A stretch of 64,000 nt of DNA from Cristatella mucedo. Lineage: Eukaryota > Bryozoa > Phylactolaemata > Cristatellidae. How positions within the stretch are numbered: position 1 is the first letter of the stretch; each line of letters begins with the position of its first letter. Under the pieces are notes generated by a model. The model was not told where the DNA came from. It searched no databases and worked only from the letters and a program-made list of their open reading frames with translations. Below, in pieces: positions 62,431-64,000 of the stretch. The stretch lies in the NCBI GenBank assembly GCA_009760855.2, contig WPIO01000180.1, positions 436,001-500,000 of the forward strand, read 5' to 3'. The translations under genes were made by a program, and so were the position numbers.

Positions 62431-62574
62431 CGAGAGGCAGATTTGTAACAAAAGCGATCAAACAGTGGTGAGCAAACGGTTAGATGCCCAATGCAGGAAC
62501 AGTTCAACCCAGAGTGAGGTGAATCTCTGGATTCGGCCAGTGGCTCAAAGGCAATGGCTGTGGACCGTGTTTCT

Positions 62575-63290
62575 AACAAATAAAAAAGTCTGATGCTCAA
62601 AATGGATTCGGCCAGCATACTCTTGCAACATCTTCACTCAAGCTGAGTGTCTTATTCCGATGTGACCTTTCCTTATTAGACTGTACCAGCTCCATAGTCA
62701 AGTCTGCGTAGATTCCCCTATTTACTGCTGAAAAGATTTGGCCTGCTTAGGCAAGAATAACCACATCCTTTCTGGTGCAAACGTTTGCTGCTTCCTCCAT
62801 CGACGTGAACTCAAATTCCACTCACTACTTACAGCTTCCTGCTTGTGCCATAACAGGCTTACTGTTAGTGCAAAACTCAGATGCTAGGCTGCGTTATCTT
62901 GACAATCGTGTAACTGCCATATTACACCACTTCTCACCGACCTGCACTTGCTCTCCATCCAGCATCGTATTGGGAATGAGGTTACGTATTCACTCCTAAA
63001 GCCCTCAATTATCCTGTTCTGATCTAACTACCGGCAATACTTCCCAATCAGACTTCGCCGTTTACCCCCTACCCCTATTCTGACTCGGGTCACTTAGCCA
63101 TACAAGTACTTGGTCATTTAGCCGGCCAATTATAAGGTTGTTTACCATCCTCAAATCATTTTTCCTGTGCCTTCAGTTGGTATGATCCCAAAAACTAAAA
63201 CTCACGGCCAAATGGCTTTACCACATCTCCTCACTGGTCGACATTTAGAAAGAAGGTAAAGACCCACTTGTATACTAAGTGCCCAGCCAG
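62575..63290 (+). mobile_element. L2-A LINE fragment, C-terminal region, strongly diverged
   Basis: GATGCTCAAAATGGATTCGG, then GACCTTTCCTTATTAGACTG, CAGCTTCCTGCTTGTGCCAT and TGACCTGCACTTG-like blocks in L2-A order. Many indels and no tail. Confidence 0.55.
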
Positions 63291-63934
63291 AGATCTATTT
63301 CTGACTGAGCACCATAAACATGTATGATAATGTTACTAGTCATTAGGGGAGATGATTAGGGGATAGAGGCTGTGTACACTTACTGTCCTGGGCTCCAACT
63401 AAACAGTCTGCCTCTGCCTATTATTTTGCCGAACTCTGCTCCTGCCAGGTCCAGCTCGTTGCCCACATCAACCCCTCATATAGGTCATTGGAGAGCATTG
63501 GCTCGATACAAAATTTTACACTGTCAGGGAGCACCTGCCTGGCACCACCTTTAAATCACAGTAATTAACATATATAGCAGTTCTATAAACAGGTTAGCAG
63601 GAGCCTTAGTTAGCAAAATGCACTGAATGCAATGCAATGAAATGCACAGGTAGTCCTCCAAAGCTTATACGAAAAAGAGTTCACCGAGATACAGTGCAAA
63701 CTGAGCTAAGCAGGTGCCTTCTTTGCCGAGACTTTGTAGTAGTACATGTCTGATAAAGGAAACCTGCTTTCCATTAGCTGCTGGCCTGCAAGCAAAGGCT
63801 GTGCTGTCTGCTAAACCGTACTGAAACGTTAGCACTCGACATCAGTCCGATTGAATATTACATATTGATGGGATAGTATATGGAAATTGCAGCTTTGCAA
63901 GGGTCTGGTACCAGACCCTGACGGGCGATGTGAA
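63291..63934. other. Unassigned stretch
   Basis: No recognised repeat. A short tandem of AATGCA-type units lies at about 63617-63645. No coding evidence. Confidence 0.4.
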
Positions 63935-64000
63935 AAAATTGATAATATTTCACTTGATTATGCACCCTAAGAGAACTAAATATCTTTCTGGGTGCTTTAC
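63935..64000 (-). mobile_element. L2-A LINE 3' end, reverse, cut by the window edge
   Basis: TTTCACTTGATTATGCACCC, TAAGAGAACTAAATATCTTT and GGGTGCTTTAC form the family hairpin, preceded by an AT-rich tail remnant. Confidence 0.7.

Noticed and set aside
62246-62618. Cys/Val and Thr/His repeat frames on both strands
   Set aside because: Translation of the (GT)n microsatellite.
1-64000. CRISPR arrays, operons, phage genes or other prokaryotic systems
   Set aside because: The only direct repeats are micro- and minisatellites and transposon copies; coding structure is eukaryotic throughout.

Overview
The window looks like nuclear DNA of an invertebrate animal. It has no operons, ribosome binding sites or dense coding. 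It has split genes with GT-AG introns, RNA polymerase III type SINEs with A and B boxes, two L2/CR1-clade LINE families, Ty3/gypsy LTR retrotransposons, an inverted-repeat DNA element and many microsatellites. The phylum cannot be fixed from the sequence. Well over half of the window is retrotransposon debris.

The one convincing host gene is on the minus strand between about 61.1 and 36.4 kb. Seven short exons (61003-61063, 58443-58567, 53020-53082, 52699-52802, 48468-48560, 38832-39039, 36428-36577) have GT-AG boundaries and compatible phases. Joined, they encode 267 residues resembling animal SSUH2 (ssu-2 homologue): an ETFTESRS segment, a DGPESGPAP segment, a ladder of CxxC pairs, a conserved C-terminal domain and a cysteine-containing tail. 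The N-terminal exon(s) were not found and may lie beyond 64 kb. The introns are 0.2 to 9.4 kb long and filled with LINEs. One L2 3' tail abuts the 3' splice site of the sixth exon.

Layout. 0-9.3 kb: degenerate copies of LINE families here called L2-A (3' tail (ATT)n after a conserved hairpin) and L2-B (3' tail built on ACATT). 9.3-11.4 kb: the 5' part of a Mag-like Ty3/gypsy element with a 140-bp LTR. 11.4-19.6 kb: mostly unrecognised DNA with SINEs, a 16-bp minisatellite, AT-rich repeats, a candidate solo LTR and two unassigned minus-strand coding-like pieces. 19.6-24.9 kb: LINEs and one solo LTR with an exact GAAGT duplication. 24.9-31.4 kb: a damaged gag-pol gypsy element (about 310-bp LTRs) whose gag is split by a complete 2.1-kb non-autonomous LTR element, bounded by exact GGTGA duplications and carrying a gag-like ORF followed by heptapeptide repeats. 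31.4-36 kb: LINE mosaics. 36-61 kb: the SSUH2-like gene and its LINE-filled introns, plus a 665-bp element with about 150-bp terminal inverted repeats. 61-64 kb: further SINEs, a (GT)n tract and LINE pieces.

How the mobile parts may interact (inference): L2-A enzymes probably move SINE-2, which carries the L2-A 3' end, and the gypsy element shares LTRs and its polypurine region with the non-autonomous element it may mobilise. All copies here carry stops or frameshifts. LINE boundaries were set by eye against other copies in the window and are uncertain by tens of bases.
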